Shown here: positions 33,404 to 45,109 of the stretch, piece after piece
How the letters are laid out: each line of letters opens with the position of its first letter
How positions within the stretch are numbered: the stretch's first letter is position 1
Origin: Stramonita haemastoma
Taxonomy: Eukaryota; Mollusca; Gastropoda; Neogastropoda; Muricidae
Direction of reading: 5' to 3'
Assembly (NCBI GenBank): GCA_030674155.1
Contig: CM060335.1
Location: forward strand, 42,188,422 to 42,252,421
Length of the DNA stretch: 64,000 nucleotides
Position numbers and translations under genes: made by a program
Notes under the pieces: generated by a model
What the model was told of the DNA's origin: nothing
The model's database searches: none
Seen by the model: only the letters and a program-made list of their open reading frames with translations

Positions 33404-33500
33404 GTAAGTGTTCAACATGGCAACAGCGTGACGTGACGCTATGCGTGGTCTCCCCTGTATTCCCCCCCCTTTTTTTTTTCATGTACCATATAGATCTATA

Positions 33501-36500
33501 TCACTCACTCACTCACTCTCACTCACTCAGTCCCATGTCCCAAAGGACGTAGGGGGGACATGAGAGAAGACGCAACAGCGATCTTTTTCCATGCTTCACG
33601 ATCCTGTGTGGCTAGTAGGAGATGTTGCAGGGGTTGGGCGGTCCAGTCTTTGATGTTGTCAACCCACGATTTCTTTTGGCGGCCTCTTCTTCTCTTGCCT
33701 TCGACTGTTCCTTGCAGGATGGTTTTTGCTAGGGTGTTGTGTCTTGTGGTGTGACCAAACCACATCAGCTTTCTCCTCTTTATGGTGGAGAGCAAAGGCT
33801 CTTGGGGGCCCACACGCTTTTTGATTTCTTCTTTCACATAGTTATTGGTCTTGTGTTCTTTGTATGATATTTTGAGGAGTCTTCTGTGGCACTTGTTCTC
33901 GAATGCTTGGATTCTCCTCTCTAACTCTGCTGTCAGAGTCCATGATTCACAGCCATATAGGAGGATAGATATCACGAGGGATTTGTAAAGGTGGTATTTG
34001 GTGCAGAAGCTGATGTTGTTGCTTCTGATAATCCTCTGGAGTCTGACTAGAGCAGATGTTGCTGTTGCAATGCGAGCTTTCACTTCATTGTTTGATGTGC
34101 CATCTTTTGTTAGGATGGAGCCTAAGTATTTGAATTGGCTCACCTCTTCTAGTATTTCTCCATTCATCTTTATTTCCGTGATGTCATTACTCGCGCTGTT
34201 GACCATGATCTTTGATTTCTCTGTACTGACCTCCATGCCGTATGCGCTCGCTCGATCTGTTAAATTGTCTGTGAGGATTTGCAGTTCTTGTTTGCTGCTG
34301 CCCATGAGGTCAATGTCATCTGCAAATCTGAGGTTGCAAAGGGGTCTTCCACCAATGGAGATGGAAGTGTGGTGGTTTTGCAGTGTCTCTGTCATGATGT
34401 TTTCGAGGAAGAGGTTGAAAAGTACAGGTGAGAGAAGGCAGCCCTGGCGAACCCCAACCGTGGTCTTGAAGAACTCGCCCATGTGATTGTTTATGAAGAC
34501 TGCACTTCTTGCGTTCTCATACAGAGCCTTGATGACTTCAATTAGGCAGCTGTCAATGTTGAAGTGCCTGAGTACTTGCCAGAGGCCGTCATGCCATACC
34601 CTGTCAAAGGCCTTTTTGAAATCTATGAAGTTATGGTACAAGTCTTTTTGGTGTTGGAGATGCTTCTCTATCAGAATTCTCAGATTGAAAATTTGTTCCA
34701 TTGTGCTGCGTTTTGGTCTAAAGCCCGCTTGTTCTTCTGCCAGGAGTTTTTCCGCTTGGTTTTTCAGTCTGTTGAGGACTACCTGCAGCATGATCTTGCT
34801 AGGATGACTTATGAGACTGATGGTTCTGTAGTTCTGGCATTGCTTAAGGTTTCCTTTCTTTGGCAGGGGTATTACAAGAGACTGTGTCCATTCTTTTGGC
34901 CATTCTTTGGTGTCGTGGATCTTCTGACAAAGTTCTGTGAATCGCCTTGCTGTTTCATTCCCTCCATTTTTTATGAGTTCAGCTGGGATGTTATCGATTC
35001 CAGGGGACTTCCCCTTCTTCAATTGTTTAATAGCTGCATCTACTTCACACCTTAGTATTGGTGGGTCTTTATCTTGGTGTTCAGGGGGTTTGTCAGAAAC
35101 TATGTTGGTATCTGGGCGTAGTGGGTAGTTATACAATCCCTCACAGTATTCTGTCCAGCGTTGGAGGATGGCATTGCTTTCCGTTAAAAGATTTCCTTCT
35201 TTGTCTTCTATAACAGAGGCTTTAGGCTGTGTGGTTTTCGTTAGTGCTTTCAAAGTGTCGTAAGCTGTTTTGCTGTTTCCCTTGGCCATTCCAGCTTCAA
35301 TGTTGTTGCATTGTTCTTCTATCCACGCTTCTTTGGCTTCTCTCATCTTTTTCCTCACTTCTCTGTGGCTATCCATGTATTTCTTGTAAGCTTCTTGACT
35401 TGTGAACTTTTGTTTCTTAAGTTCTCTTCTTTTGTCGCAGAGATCAAGAACCTCATTTGTCACCCAGGGTTGTTTCTTTGTTCTGCTTCTTCCTAATGTT
35501 TCTTCTGCTGCTGTCGTTAGCACTTCTTTGATGTTGTTGGCCAGTGTGTCCACATCATTGTCGATGGCTGTGAGTGCCGCGAACTTTCCTCCAATGTTGG
35601 CTTGGAAGATCTCAACCACTGTTGGGTCTTTGAGTTTTTCCAGGTCGAATCTTATGCGTGGGCTTTTTGGCTGGTGTTTTGCTTTCAGTTTCAGCCTGAT
35701 GGTGGTAAGTACAAGGTCGTGGTCACTGCCAATGTCAGCTCCTGGGAATGTTCTTGTGTTTGCCTTGTTTATGCTGGATTTGAATCTTTGGGGTGACAGA
35801 ATGTAATCAATTTGATTATGAATCAGACCATTTGGTGAGTGCCAGGTTGATGTTCTGGATGGCTTGTGAGGGTGGAGTGTGTTAGCCAAAGTCAGTTTGT
35901 GCTTCTTTGCGAATTCCAGCAGCCGCTTTCCTCTGTCATTTGTTTCTCCCAGTCCAAATCGTCCTGTGGTTCCTGCCCAGGTGTCATAGGCATCAGGTCC
36001 CACCTTAGCATTCCAGTCGCCTTCCACAATAAGGATGTCTTTTTTGGGCGTTTTGGAGATGACGTTTTCAAGTTCTTCATAGAATTCTTCTATCTGGTCA
36101 TCATCGTAGTCAGATGTTGGAGCATACACTTGGATGATGGTGAGATTCTGGGGTTTTGCAGAAACTCTGATTGAGATGAGTCTGCTGGATACTGGTGTGC
36201 AGCTGATGATGCTTGACACAATCTCTTTCCTGACAATAAAGCCTACTCCATGTTGATGTAGTTTCTCTTCTCCGCTGTACCATATTTTGTGGCCGTCTTG
36301 CGTGGTTGTTTCTCCGAAGCCAATCCATCTGACTTCCGCAAGCCCTATGATGTCCCATTTATACCTCTGTAATTCATGTGTAAGTTCCTGTACTCTTCCT
36401 GCTTGGTACAGAGTCCTCACATTCCATGTACCAATGGTTGCCCCTTTAGCTGGAAGCTTTAGTGTTTGTTCTGCCCCAGTAGCACACTTGTCACTCCCAC

Positions 36501-36850
36501 CCTGGAGGCTTGCAGTGGGTAGCGCGGTCGTTGTTGATCCGGGCCTCGACCGATCCGGCATGTGTTTCTGTTTTGTTGTTCTCATCATGTCCTTTCAGTG
36601 GGCTTGAGGAAGCTTGGTGGCGCCCATCTCCTCTCCAAGACTCCTACTGGTGGTTAAGAATGCACCAGCCCCTCACAACGTTTCGCCCGCCAGTAGAAGC
36701 GGTTACCGGGGTGTGGGTGGGTTAAGGACCCGGACCCAGAAGTGAGAGTTGAGTGCCAAGTGAGGACCAGTGCTCCCGTCCATCCCGAGGGATGCTACTG
36801 CCAGGTTTACAAAGGTACCACCTCTCCTTAAGCACCCCATACACCCCTAT
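33501..36850 (-). mobile_element. LINE-A, apparently full-length RTE-like retrotransposon
   Basis: The - strand element has a 5' region of about 260 bp (36589-36850, GC-rich), one long ORF (33523-36588) and almost no 3'UTR. The stop codon lies inside a (TGAG/GTGA)n tail (+ strand TCACTCACTCACTCACTCTC at about 33503). A single APE-RT ORF and a tandem-repeat tail instead of poly(A) are features of RTE-like LINEs. ATATAGAT occurs near both ends (about 33490 and 36858), a weak target-duplication candidate. The 5' boundary is approximate. Confidence 0.9.
33523..36588 (-). CDS. LINE endonuclease/reverse transcriptase polyprotein
   Basis: An uninterrupted 1021-codon ORF. Residues about 50-300 form an apurinic-like endonuclease: TWNVRTL (54), GLAEVRW with the catalytic Glu (82), VYAPTSD (154), DWNAKVG (191), QIDYIL (259) and SDHDLV (288). 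About 510-830 is the reverse transcriptase: SPGIDNIPAELI (528), EEQAGFRPKRST (618), FIDFKKAFDRVW (654), GVRQGCLLSP (712), FADDID (755) and YLGSIL (821). About 880-1000 is the C-terminal domain (LYGCESWT, KLMWFGHTTR, KTILQGTVEGKRRRGR). No RNase H and no separate gag-like ORF. It nicks target DNA and reverse-transcribes its RNA at the nick. All catalytic motifs are intact, so the copy could be active. The start ATG is the first in frame after the 5' region; a second ATG follows at once. Closest clade is inferred as RTE-like. Confidence 0.96.
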   Translation of the reverse strand: MMRTTKQKHMPDRSRPGSTTTALPTASLQGGSDKCATGAEQTLKLPAKGATIGTWNVRTLYQAGRVQELTHELQRYKWDIIGLAEVRWIGFGETTTQDGHKIWYSGEEKLHQHGVGFIVRKEIVSSIISCTPVSSRLISIRVSAKPQNLTIIQVYAPTSDYDDDQIEEFYEELENVISKTPKKDILIVEGDWNAKVGPDAYDTWAGTTGRFGLGETNDRGKRLLEFAKKHKLTLANTLHPHKPSRTSTWHSPNGLIHNQIDYILSPQRFKSSINKANTRTFPGADIGSDHDLVLTTIRLKLKAKHQPKSPRIRFDLEKLKDPTVVEIFQANIGGKFAALTAIDNDVDTLANNIKEVLTTAAEETLGRSRTKKQPWVTNEVLDLCDKRRELKKQKFTSQEAYKKYMDSHREVRKKMREAKEAWIEEQCNNIEAGMAKGNSKTAYDTLKALTKTTQPKASVIEDKEGNLLTESNAILQRWTEYCEGLYNYPLRPDTNIVSDKPPEHQDKDPPILRCEVDAAIKQLKKGKSPGIDNIPAELIKNGGNETARRFTELCQKIHDTKEWPKEWTQSLVIPLPKKGNLKQCQNYRTISLISHPSKIMLQVVLNRLKNQAEKLLAEEQAGFRPKRSTMEQIFNLRILIEKHLQHQKDLYHNFIDFKKAFDRVWHDGLWQVLRHFNIDSCLIEVIKALYENARSAVFINNHMGEFFKTTVGVRQGCLLSPVLFNLFLENIMTETLQNHHTSISIGGRPLCNLRFADDIDLMGSSKQELQILTDNLTDRASAYGMEVSTEKSKIMVNSASNDITEIKMNGEILEEVSQFKYLGSILTKDGTSNNEVKARIATATSALVRLQRIIRSNNISFCTKYHLYKSLVISILLYGCESWTLTAELERRIQAFENKCHRRLLKISYKEHKTNNYVKEEIKKRVGPQEPLLSTIKRRKLMWFGHTTRHNTLAKTILQGTVEGKRRRGRQKKSWVDNIKDWTAQPLQHLLLATQDREAWKKIAVASSLMSPLRPLGHGTE

Positions 36851-37019
36851 CTATATAGATTGGCTTAATAAAGTAAACTTGATAGTCGGCAGAAGTTAAC
36901 ACTGGCAGGCTGAATTGACGATAGTTCCTTATCATCACCTCTGATATTTGATGAGAAAAACCCCTTGATGTAACGCGAGGAATATGGGGCGTAGGTGAAG
37001 GATGTGTACTTTTTGCATT

Positions 37020-37300
37020 GATCTATTAAGTTGGCTGCCCCCCCCCCCCCCCGCCCAAATTCCGCCAGCTGTATTGCCGGCCAGGCTAGTAAGTGTAACT
37101 CCGAAAGTTGAAATATGATGAAGGGAGGGGGGCGGAGAAATCGCGCCAAAGAGTTTAAGGGACGTAACTCTTCCATTAGGCCTACATGCCGATTAGCTAC
37201 GTTCGCCCTGTTACGTTGTGCAGGTCATCATTATAAAATAGCAACATCAAAGATTCACTGTTGAAAGAAGAGAGAGAGAGAGAGGGGGGGGGGAGTTAGG
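37020..37300. promoter_or_regulatory. CpG-containing patch with E2F-like site
   Basis: It contains a poly-C run (about 37039-37052), several CpGs and GCGCCAAA (37143-37150; TTTGGCGC on the - strand), a consensus E2F site. No exon follows in either direction, so function is unproven. Confidence 0.2.
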
Positions 37301-37555
37301 GCCTGGATGTGTTGATAAAACTATGGGTATAGGCTAAATGAAAGGGATGGACCCAGACAGAAGACTGAAGGAGATGGTGAGAAGAGGGAAAGGGGAGAGG
37401 GAGTGGGGTGCTTCACTAGCTGGCCAGACAAGTTGACCTTTTGACCTCTCACCCCCACCCCCTCTTATGAACTCTTACCCCATATCCACGTTTTGTCTAA
37501 AATAGGTCTATGGGTGTCTGATGTTCAATACCCTACATTCTTCTTCCCGCGATCC
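37301..37555. other. unrecognised sequence
   Basis: GA/G-rich at the left, no coding signal or known repeat. Confidence 0.4.
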
Positions 37556-37556
37556 T

Positions 37557-37719
<163 letters not shown>

Positions 37720-37879
37720 ATTTTTGGATATGCAGCAAAAATTGAGTTAATGAAGACTCAAAAAATTAATAGTTAGAATTGTGGAAAAGATACATGATTT
37801 TATCGTAATTGTGAGATTTCTATTTAATCACTTACTCCCTCTCCTTCCTGCCCCCTTTCTTGCTTTGCGTTTTCTGCGC

Positions 37880-37882
37880 GCG

Positions 37883-37962
<80 letters not shown>

Positions 37963-37966
37963 ACAC
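37880..37966. repeat. (CA)n microsatellite
   Basis: CGCGCGCACG followed by about 80 bp of CA. Confidence 0.96.
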
Positions 37967-37969
37967 ATT

Positions 37970-38890
37970 CATATATAAAGGCTACATATTATACACTTTA
38001 ATACAGCATATGACAATTTTTCAGGTGGAATGATCCCTCGCTGAGATGCTGTGTCCACAACTGAAGTATGAACTGGTTCCTGCTGACCTTCTCTTGCTGC
38101 TGTATCTGCAATACCAATGGCATCTGCCAGAATCTTGGGGAACATCAGAAACACCAATGTCATCTGCTGGAATCTTGTGGAACAGCCTTTTCTGCCCATG
38201 ACAAGTGAGTATTAAGTCAAAAAGAGATATGCCCTAAGTTTGTAGTTCGATAGACGAGTGTAGTAGACCCTGTGCATATATATACATAAGGGAATTAAGG
38301 CATTAGCAGGGCTGCACTCGATCTGTGATATCACAAAAATCCCACCCTTTATTCACCAGAGCCCACTGAGAGGTGGTAATCTCTTCAGAGTCACACACTG
38401 GCATCCATGTTTTTTTTTTTTTTTATTATTTTTTTTTTACACCCATATCTTGATATATTTTTCTTGTGAAAAATTTAGTAATTAAAATTTATATATTTTT
38501 AAAAAATTGAAATTCATTTTTGTAGGTATAGTAAGAAATGCATCCCCCCCCCCCCCTTTTTGTTCATTGTACTTCAGTAAGTTAGCAGTACAAAGTTGTT
38601 TTTGGTACTTAGCATTTGTTATGAGATTTTTTTTCCCATGCAGTACCAATTCCCCCCCCCCCCCCCTCCCGAATACACAAACCCTCCTCTGTGTGTCTTT
38701 TTCTCTCTGTCCTTCTCTCCCCCTCTCTAAAATTATTATAATCTGTGTGTCTGTTTTGACATTGTTTTGGTCAGCTAGGGATAATGTTTAGGGTTTTTTT
38801 TTTCGGGGGGTGCTTTTTTTTTTTTATTGGATAGTCCCCTAATCAGGGCAAAGGCTGAATGAAAAGTATTTGTGAATGCTTGTCCATAAT
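37970..38890. other. unrecognised sequence
   Basis: A short direct repeat (ATCTGCCAGAATCTTGGGGA / ATCTGCTGGAATCTTGTGGA) at about 38120-38185, and poly-C runs at about 38543-38556 and 38653-38667. Otherwise AT-rich, nothing recognised. Confidence 0.4.
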
Positions 38891-38907
38891 CCTTGAAGAA
38901 TAAAGAC

Positions 38908-39045
38908 CCTTCCTTCCTCCTCCCTCCCTCCCTCCTTTCTTTCCTTCCTTCCTTCCCTTCCTTTTCCTTCCTTCCTTTTCCTTCCTTCCTTCCTTCTTTC
39001 CTTCTTTCCTTCCTTCCTTCTTCCTTCCTCCTCTCCCTTCCTTCA
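38908..39045. repeat. (TTCC)n microsatellite
   Basis: About 135 bp of CCTT/TTCC units with interruptions. Confidence 0.96.
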
Positions 39046-40079
39046 TTTCCATTCATTCTCTCTATTCTGAATGCACAAAGACATCACAAAATGTGTGTGC
39101 ACACACACTTTTCCTTTTATCAGACAGTGCCCTATATTCATTACACATGTTTTGTTTTTTTGTCGCCAGATATTTCTCAACAATGTTCAAGGACATTCTC
39201 ACTACAGATTGCTGTGAGACACATGATATTTCACACCTTTTTAGGCCTTGTTAAGAAAGGATTAAGAATGGAGGATAAAGGAAAGTTTTTAAAATCCTCA
39301 AGGTTTTATTTCTTTGGATGAGATCTTTGAGTTCAGAATGAAGGGTATTATACAGTGGTTTGTAGTTTTTGGGAGTCTTGTCTTCTTCCAGATCCTAGTA
39401 CAGACCTGTGCTAAAAGTTCTAGTGCCTTTGATCTTTTCTGAAACACTGATGTCAGGAGAAAAATAGATGGAGCTGTGCAGCTGCATCTTTGGTTTTTCC
39501 TTCAATATCTGTGTCTCCGATTGCTGGGTGATTTTCCTTCCATCTTAAATGGAATTTCCGTATAGGATTTTGGATTAAAAAAAAAAAGATTTTATCCAAA
39601 ACCTTAAAATTTTTTGAAAATGACAACCTGCAGCAAACACATTGAAAACCCAAATCAAGGCATTTCTGTCAAAGATTTCCATTAAAGGATGATGATAAAT
39701 GAAGATTCATTTTGTGTAAAATGAATATAATTGAAGTGTGCGCTAAGGGACAGAATTGAAGACTCTATTTTCATGTAAACACAGGTTTGTACAGCCACTT
39801 TAGCATTTTGACGCAAGTGTCCTAATTGGCTTAGGTAAAAAGAAATGAAAGTACTACACATATCTGTGTGGAAAAAAAAGAAGCTGAAGTTAATTTCCCG
39901 GGAGCAGATTTGAACACTTTGTTTGAACTCAAGTTGCTACAAAACAGACACGTTTAAGGTAAATTTTGACTCAAGTAGTGCCTAACGCTTTCAAGAGTAA
40001 AATTGAAATAAGGGGAGGTGAAAGATGGGGATCTTAACTGGAGTGTTGAGAACAGACATGGGGGGAAATGGATGCCTGA

Positions 40080-40080
<1 letters not shown>
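39046..40080. other. unrecognised sequence
   Basis: AT-rich; the ORFs in it are short and resemble nothing I know. Confidence 0.4.

Positions 40081-40082
<2 letters not shown>

Positions 40083-40142
<60 letters not shown>
40083..40142. repeat. (TG)n microsatellite
   Basis: About 60 bp of TG. A diverged SINE-C body fragment in reverse follows at about 40225-40290 (CCCATTGGCACATAATAGCC, AAAAGGTGAACAGG). Confidence 0.93.
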
Positions 40143-40143
<1 letters not shown>

Positions 40144-40291
40144 GTGATTTGGATGTGGTGTTTTTGTTTTTTTTTTTAAATGATGGATAAGCACACGTTC
40201 TGTGGCCCTTGGCTTTTAACAAAACTTTAATCTGTCCCATTGGCACATAATAGCCTACTTTTCTAAAAGGTGAACAGGTTTTAACGTGTGA

Positions 40292-41355
40292 TGCATGGTG
40301 TGTGTGTGTGCATGTGAAAGGTGTGTGTGGTGTATATATTTTTTGGGGGGGGGGGGGGGGAAAAGGGGGAGAAAGGGGAATCGTATTGACTTTTGTAGGG
40401 AAGAAGTACTAAATGAAACTGATAACTGGAGGGGGGGTGAGTGGTTGTTGGGAAATAAATTAAAAGGCCAGCAAATAAGAGGAAGGCTTTTTTTGCATAT
40501 ATATTTTGGGTTTATTCTTTAAGTGATTACTTGGGTCTTTTGTGGGAGAGGGGTAGGATATGTATGGATAGGTAAGTGGGAATAGAAAAAGAGTACCAGT
40601 TCATAGGTTTTTCTTGCTGGTTTTATTTGGGTTAATAACTATCTATTTTTAAATTCATCTTGGGTTCTTTTGGAAATGGGCACAATTTTCAAAAAGTCAG
40701 TAGGCGGAAATCTGCTTGTTTCAGAGCTGGAAAATTTCAATTAAACAATAATTTTTTTTTAATCCAACCATGAAGCAACAGAAACAACCAAGGTTGTTGA
40801 TAGGATGGGCGATTTGTGATTTATATGATATTTCCAAACCATTTGTCAAAAGCAATGGTACCATTGGTAACTATGTGCCATTTTTGTCCACATGCTCATG
40901 CATGCATACAGGCAGACAAGCCAGCTGACTGACAGCCCTTTCCCAGTTACTAATGTTGATCGCTAACACTAATCCTTTACATTAACTTTTTTTTTAACCT
41001 GGCCCCACATGTGGACACAAAAGCAGATGGATATTGTGATACAAGATTTGACACAGAAACAAACCTTTTTGCTACTTGTGTTTTTTAGGTGTGGAGGAGT
41101 ATAGAGGAGGTTTAGGGGAAAAACGATGCTTTTGGAGAGGAGGGGTGGGGTGGTGGGGTGGATAGCTGTATGTGGGAAGGGGAATAAGTCTGGCTAAGTT
41201 GTGGGTGTGAGTGAGATTGGAGAGCAAGAATAGGGAATGGGGCAAGATTGTTTAGTAAGAGAGAGAGGGGAATGCTTTTTCAGCAAAATATAGGTATTTT
41301 AAAAATATTTTTAAAAAAAGGTGGGGTAAGTGGGAAATGCAGTTAACCAATATGA
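40292..41355. other. unrecognised G/T-rich sequence
   Basis: Poly-G at about 40345-40360 and G-rich stretches at about 41090-41240. No coding or repeat similarity. Confidence 0.4.
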
Positions 41356-41359
41356 TTTC

Positions 41360-41360
<1 letters not shown>

Positions 41361-41420
<60 letters not shown>

Positions 41421-41431
41421 TAGTGTGTGAG

Positions 41432-41488
<57 letters not shown>
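41361..41488. repeat. (TG)n-(GA)n compound microsatellite
   Basis: About 58 bp of TG, a short spacer and about 56 bp of GA. Confidence 0.96.
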
Positions 41489-41491
<3 letters not shown>

Positions 41492-41924
41492 CATACTACA
41501 TACACCATGGATACATGTATTAAAGGACAAAGAGTGTGTATACATATATTACTTCATTCTCAATGTTCGCATTTTGTTTAGATCAGATGAACTGTTGGTT
41601 GGGTAAAAAAAAAAGAATTAGAATAAGAAAAAAAGCAACAAACCAAAAGAAGCCAAACAGAAGTACAAAATAAAGGAAAAGTGAAACAAAAATAATTTTT
41701 AAAAATAAGGATGGAAAATGAAGAAAATGCAAAAAAGACGGTTAACAAGAAAGAGGAAACACAAGAACAACCAGCAACAGCAGTAAATAGTGAACAAAAA
41801 CAGAAATGGCAGCAACATCATCATCAAAGAAATTAGACTAAAAAGAACAGAATAAAAGGGGGGAGAGGAATAGAACAGGGGCAAGAAACAAAAAACAGAA
41901 TAAGGATACAGAAGAAACGGGATG

Positions 41925-42450
41925 AACAAACTTGGCTTCTCTGTGTAGCTTTTAGACCTTCAGCCTCCTCCTCCTCCTTTCCTTTGCTTCAGTTCTCTGT
42001 GTTTGTCGCACAGCTTTAGAATGTCTTCTGTGACCCAGGGCTTCTTTTGTTGGCTTCTATTTGCCAAGGATGCCGTTGTTCAGTTTGTCGCAGCAATGTT
42101 GAAGCTGTTCATGTATCCATTTTGGTTTGCTGATTGTCAAGACCAAGGAGTGGGAAGAAAAAAACAAACCAACCAAAAAAAACAAAAACAAGGAGTGAGA
42201 TAAATGTTCCTCTTTTTTTTTTTTTTTTTGGCAAAAGTTCTTCCTATTGTTGCTTTGAAGTTTTCAGCAATTTTTTGGGTCCTTGAGTTTCTCAAAATTG
42301 AACTTGAATGTTTATGTTGCCCTGCCTGCTTTATTCCTCTTGAGGTGGAGTCTAAATGTTGTCACCACAAGCTCATGGTTGCTTCAGATGTCAGCTTCTG
42401 GATAGTGTCAGGTCTTTGTACTAAAAACAATTACTGGAAGCCATATTTCT
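41925..42450 (-). pseudogene. decayed LINE-A-like fragment
   Basis: Reverse-strand pieces align with LINE-A around residues 300-395. TGTGACCCAGGGCTTCTTTT and TTTGTCGCACAGCTTTAGAA on the + strand encode (reversed) KKPWVTEDILKLCDKHREL, compared with KKQPWVTNEVLDLCDKRREL in LINE-A. The right part (CTTGAGTTTCTCAAAATTGA; TCATGGTTGCTTCAGATGTC) matches the DLEKLKD and SDHDL regions. It has many indels and A-rich insertions and is non-functional. Confidence 0.8.
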
Positions 42451-42459
42451 GACTGCATT

Positions 42460-43485
42460 AGTGCTCCTTACTTAAAAATCGAAATAAAATGAAAAGAATT
42501 AATTCAAGAAAAAGTGAACCAGGAACCCACATAATAGACCAAGGCAAAATGAAAGAAAACGGGATAGAAAATAAAATTAAAACCAAACCAAATGAAATAA
42601 ACCAAACTAGAGAAAAAAAACAACAAAAAACCAAATAACCAGATAAAAAAAACTAAACCAAACTAATATATTACTAAAATCCAGGAATAGGACTGACGGG
42701 GCATTGGTGAAAAAAAACACTCGCTAGCGACATTATTCATCTTTGGAGTGTGTGACCATGGTGGCAGCTTGTTTCAGGACTTTGGGTTTCTGCACAGTCG
42801 TTGGTGCAGTGTGTCTTTGTTGGGATATTAATTGTTTCCACTTCTCCAGAGAGGTACTTGATCAGAATGCCAGGCTTTGATTTGGTCAGGGGTCATGAGG
42901 GATTGTGACTGTCACTCCATTTTGAAATTTCCTTGGGATAGATCCCTCCTCCTCCTCCTAATCTTTTGTTACCTGGGTCCTAAGTGGGTGGTTAAAGTCA
43001 TGTGGATCACACAAGGTGTCGCCTCTTCACCAGTGTGGCAGGTTTGCTGGGGGGAAACTTACTTCGTGGCCTTGAGTGTGTAAGTATATAAAGGATTGTA
43101 CAGGTACAGTTGAATTACTTTTATTTTTACATAGCGGTTCAGATTTTAGCTTTGTGCGTGTTAAAGCAGAAAAATAATTTCACTAGAAAATTTTTTTATT
43201 TGTAGAGATTGAGAATTTTTGGATGCTGCGAGAATTTTGTGGTAGCTGTTAGATATGGAAATATCTGTATCTGCAATAAGTATTATGTAAAAAAGAAGTC
43301 CCTCCATGTTTGCAAATAATTCATTCATTTATTCATTTTTTTTTGGTTCCTTAACTAGAGCTCTGAGGTTCACCAATGTGAGATGTTGGTGTATGCAACC
43401 ATTTTTGCCCACCATATGTTAGCTGTAATCCAACTTTGGGGAGGATGTCTTAACACCAGTGTGTGTGCCCTCTTTACATTTTATC
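42460..43485. other. unrecognised sequence
   Basis: A-rich at the left (about 42480-42660), then mixed sequence to 43080. I cannot assign it, although it may be more of the LINE relic. AT-rich to 43485. Confidence 0.35.
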
Positions 43486-43489
43486 TGAA

Positions 43490-43732
43490 CTTGCTGGCTG
43501 ACAATTGGCTTCTCTTCTGAAAGGCAGAATGGTTTTAATATGTGCACAAGGTATTATGCATGCATTCATACATGGGTCATTTTATCTATAAAGTAATCTC
43601 ATCCAGAAGACTTGTAGGGAGCGGATTCATATTCCTAGGAAAATTCCATCTAACTGGCGTCTCTGGTGGGGCTCAAACCCGGACCATCAGATCATGAGCT
43701 CGGTGCTCTGAGCACTAGGCTATCTTGAAGTT
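43490..43732 (-). mobile_element. SINE-C-like, old diverged copy
   Basis: GAAAGGCAGAATGGTTTTAA, AATCTCATCCAGAAGACTTG and GGGCTCAAACCCGGACCATC (B-box in reverse) end at CACTAGGCTATCTTG (A-box in reverse). The tail is missing. Confidence 0.82.
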
Positions 43733-44124
43733 TTTGTTGTTTTGTGTTTTTCTTTAGGGGGGGGGGGGGTTAAAACAAGTGTTAGAACGGCTTCAAAATC
43801 AATCTATAATCTTAAAATGTTTCAGCACAGGGAATTGACTGCTTTTATTTATTTATTTTTTTTTGTTTACCCGAGTTGTGAAAGGCTAATGAGGAAGATC
43901 TAATCTGCAACCAAAATCTTTCGAAGGTAACAAAACCACGTTATTACGATATTTTAACCAGTTTCATATCAAACTGGAGTTTTGTGTTAATAATGGTTTC
44001 CTACTGCTTTCAGGGGTTGTGGGGTTGGAACCAAGTACTTGCCAGCTCTTATCCCATCTCCTCCGCATAAAAAATATCCCACACTAACCCATGCCCTTGT
44101 GAAACGCTCCCACACCCCCCTCCT

Positions 44125-44285
44125 TATCCCTACACAGTCCTGCCCTACCTTCAACTCTGAGACACCAGATGTGGCCCAGCCAACTAGCTTCATGAAAAAA
44201 ACTCTGGGGATCAGCGGGATCACTGCAACAGACTGCGGACGTTTTCATCCAGACCAGATAAACACTGCATGGCCAAGGTACAAAA
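44125..44285 (+). repeat. repeat E, second copy
   Basis: GAGACACCAGATGTGGCCCA, ATCACTGCAACAGACTGCGG and TTTTCATCCAGACCAGATAA match the right part of the 25911-26215 composite. Family unknown; probably the 3' part of a retroelement. Confidence 0.65.
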
Positions 44286-44594
44286 AAGAAAAAGAATCGA
44301 GTGCCTGTGACCTGAGGTGTGGTGACAGCTATCTTTATCTGTGTTTTCTAAAAGAAAGGTAAGACGTTTTAAACTTTTTGTGTGCTTTAATTTTTTTTTT
44401 TTTAGCAGAAACTTTTTTTTTTTTCCCAGTCCAAGTGTGTTTTGTCTTTGTTAGTCACTTGTCCATCATTTCTCTCTATTTTAAAACTGAAATGTGCCAG
44501 CTAAAAATGTTGAACATGAGGCACAGACTTTAAAAAAAGAAAAAAAGAAATGCAAATCAACAGAAAAGTAAATTTTTATTTTCATTGTATTTTA

Positions 44595-44790
44595 TCTTTG
44601 TATCAAGGATAATGGAATAAGCACTTGTATGCTTTTAAATTTTTTTTTACATCCAGTCCCCATGTGTATGCAGTTTTGTAAATCTTGTCATCTGTTCCCA
44701 CCGGCACATGATAGCCTACTCTTAAGAAAAGTGGAACAGGATTAATGTGTGCGCAAGATGTTCTGCATGTGTTCGCACATGGGGCGTGTT
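44595..44790 (-). mobile_element. SINE-C fragment
   Basis: TATCAAGGATAATGGAATAA, CATCCAGTCCCCATGTGTAT, CCCACCGGCACATGATAGCC, GCGCAAGATGTTCTGCATGT. 3' half only. Confidence 0.9.
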
Positions 44791-45109
44791 GTGTGTGTCA
44801 TATCTTCTGTCTGTCTGATCTATCTATCTCTCTTCTACTCTTTTCTTCTCTCTATCTATCTATATATATATGTGTTAAGAAAAAGCAATTGGATCAATTA
44901 TTATTTTTTGATTATTACCAAAATAGAAACACAATCACCAAGTTTTGTTTAAGTCCTCAGATCTCTTACTGTGGAAGACTGGCACACCAAGAAGGCACTC
45001 AGCCATTGAGGGTGACAATGCTCGGCCCTTGAGGGAAAAACCCAAGAACGGAAGACAGCAAGACACACACTGCCATCGAGGAGGAGGCTACCAGCCATGG
45101 AACCACGTT

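Noticed and set aside
33998..36607. Several + strand ORFs of 60-163 codons between 33998 and 36607
   Set aside because: They are antisense shadows of the intact LINE ORF on the - strand and show no domain or codon sense of their own.
42460..43080. More of the LINE-A-like relic beyond 42450
   Set aside because: I could not align any reading frame convincingly, so it is left as unrecognised.
44039..44362. 107-codon + ORF as a possible gene
   Set aside because: Its middle is repeat E, which also occurs at about 26078 in broken frame, so the ORF is chance reading of a repeat.
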